Translations under genes and position numbers: made by a program | The notes under the pieces: generated by a model | The model's input: only the letters and a program-made list of their open reading frames with translations | What the model was told of the DNA's origin: nothing | Databases searched by the model: none | Assembly (NCBI GenBank): GCA_003022685.1 | Contig: PXSV01000191.1 | Coordinates: forward strand, 1 to 6,505 | Source of the DNA: Halobacteriales archaeon SW_9_67_24 | Lineage (GTDB): Archaea > Halobacteriota > Halobacteria > Halobacteriales > Halococcaceae | Direction: 5' to 3' | DNA length: 6,505 bases | In this document: positions 6,170 to 6,505 of the stretch, piece by piece | Numbering within the stretch: position 1 is the stretch's first letter | Layout: the number at the start of each line of letters is the position of its first letter

Positions 6170-6213
6170 TCGGCCCGAACGACCGTCGGTCGAGCGGGGA
6201 AGGAAAACAAGGG

Positions 6214-6219
6214 TTTTAG
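6214..6219 (+). promoter_or_regulatory. TATA box of the APC permease gene
   Basis: TTTTAG in AAGGGTTTTAGTGAC matches the TATA element of the first gene in the window. It lies about 70 bp upstream of the ATG at 6288, so unlike the other genes this one should have a 5' leader of roughly 45 nt. The gene therefore appears to be transcribed separately from the dehydrogenase pair. Confidence 0.5.
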
Positions 6220-6224
6220 TGACA

Positions 6225-6246
6225 GCGATCGCAGGTTTGCGATAGC
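6225..6246. promoter_or_regulatory. Inverted repeat in the permease leader, possible operator or hairpin
   Basis: GCgATCGCA (6225-6233) pairs with TGCGATaGC (6238-6246) around a GGTT loop: eight pairs with one internal G/A mismatch. It begins a few bases after the TATA box and spans the predicted transcription start near 6243-6246. A repressor site is likelier than an RNA hairpin because much of it may not be transcribed. Confidence 0.4.
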
Positions 6247-6287
6247 AGGCCGCAAGGAAAAACGGTGGGAGGGTAGGGTTTTTCCGA

Positions 6288-6505
6288 ATGAGTGACGCGA
6301 CCGCCGACGAGGGCGACGTTTCGACCGAACTCGATCGCAACATCGGACTCTTCGGGGCGCTCGCAATCGGCATCCGGACGATGATCGCGGCGGGCATCTT
6401 CGTGCTCTCGGGGCTCGCCGTCTCGAACGTCGGCACGGTGGCGATCGTCTCGTTCGTCATCGCCGCACTGATCGCCGCGCTCACCGCCGCGGCGTACGCC
6501 GAGTT
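6288..6505 (+). CDS. APC-family amino acid permease, N-terminal part (partial)
   Basis: The first 72 residues of a membrane transporter, cut by the window end. A short acidic cytoplasmic segment, MSDATADEGDVSTELDRNIG, leads into the first membrane helix, LFGALAIGIRTMIAAGIFVL (21-40), whose GIFVLSG is the hallmark of the APC (amino acid-polyamine-organocation) superfamily, and a second helix (about 49-68) ending AAAYAE. Haloarchaeal relatives take up amino acids or related cations, often with a C-terminal UspA domain that would lie outside the window. Residue 30 is Arg where the family normally has Gly in the substrate-binding part of helix 1. A purine-rich GGAGG (6268-6272) lies 15 nt before the ATG, rather far for a Shine-Dalgarno. 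The gene has its own TATA box, so it is probably not part of the dehydrogenase operon. The family is clear; the substrate is not. Confidence 0.85.
   Translation, partial: MSDATADEGDVSTELDRNIGLFGALAIGIRTMIAAGIFVLSGLAVSNVGTVAIVSFVIAALIAALTAAAYAE

Noticed and set aside
6180..6192. CGACCG-T-CGGTCG dyad after the GMC stop as a terminator hairpin
   Set aside because: The loop of one base is sterically poor and no T-run follows directly; the nearest T-run (6214-6217) is better explained as the permease TATA box.
5438..6484. Minus-strand open frame of 348 codons over the GMC gene and permease start
   Set aside because: It is antisense to the GMC C-terminal motifs and crosses a promoter region; no domain is recognisable. 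It is a compositional shadow.

Overview
The window looks like chromosome from a haloarchaeon (class Halobacteria). The DNA is GC-rich. The predicted proteins are very acidic (Asp/Glu-rich loops and linkers, few Lys). Promoters are archaeal TATA-type (TTTTAG/TTTAGG), and several sit about 25-30 bp upstream of the ATG, as expected for leaderless transcripts. The families present (S1/OB-fold/DHH protein, UPF0173-type hydrolase, Tat-exported GMC dehydrogenase subunit, APC permease) fit this lineage. No rRNA, tRNA, CRISPR array, transposase or phage gene was seen.

Layout. Bases 1-36 are the tail of an upstream plus-strand gene. Bases 86-2212 encode a 708-residue nucleic-acid protein with the order zinc finger, S1 domain, acidic linker, OB-fold, RecJ/DHH-like domain; its canonical DHH catalytic motifs look eroded. 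Bases 2213-2516 are a convergent intergenic region rich in inverted repeats, with a pair of near-identical 18-bp direct repeats. Two minus-strand genes follow: an OsmC-type thiol peroxidase-like protein (2517-2912) and a metallo-beta-lactamase-fold hydrolase of the UlaG/UPF0173 type (3060-3803). After a 216-bp divergent promoter region come two overlapping plus-strand genes: a Tat-signal gluconate 2-dehydrogenase subunit 3-like protein (4020-4589) and a GMC-family FAD dehydrogenase (4586-6169). The window ends inside an APC-family amino acid permease gene (from 6288).

How the genes work together. The clearest functional unit is the small-subunit/GMC pair. The small subunit carries the only export signal and the overlap (ATGA) implies coupled translation, so the flavoprotein is probably carried across the membrane with it. 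This is the layout of bacterial gamma-alpha sugar dehydrogenases, but no cytochrome gene is next to it. The flavoprotein has three cysteines spaced like the ligands of the 3Fe-4S cluster of FAD-glucose dehydrogenase. The promoter carries a perfect TTAGGT-TG-ACCTAA dyad resembling DtxR/IdeR iron-regulator half-sites. Together these suggest a metal-regulated, iron-sulfur extracellular dehydrogenase whose electron acceptor is unknown. That is the most interesting hypothesis here, together with the apparently nuclease-dead DHH protein. The other genes look like ordinary single-gene units.
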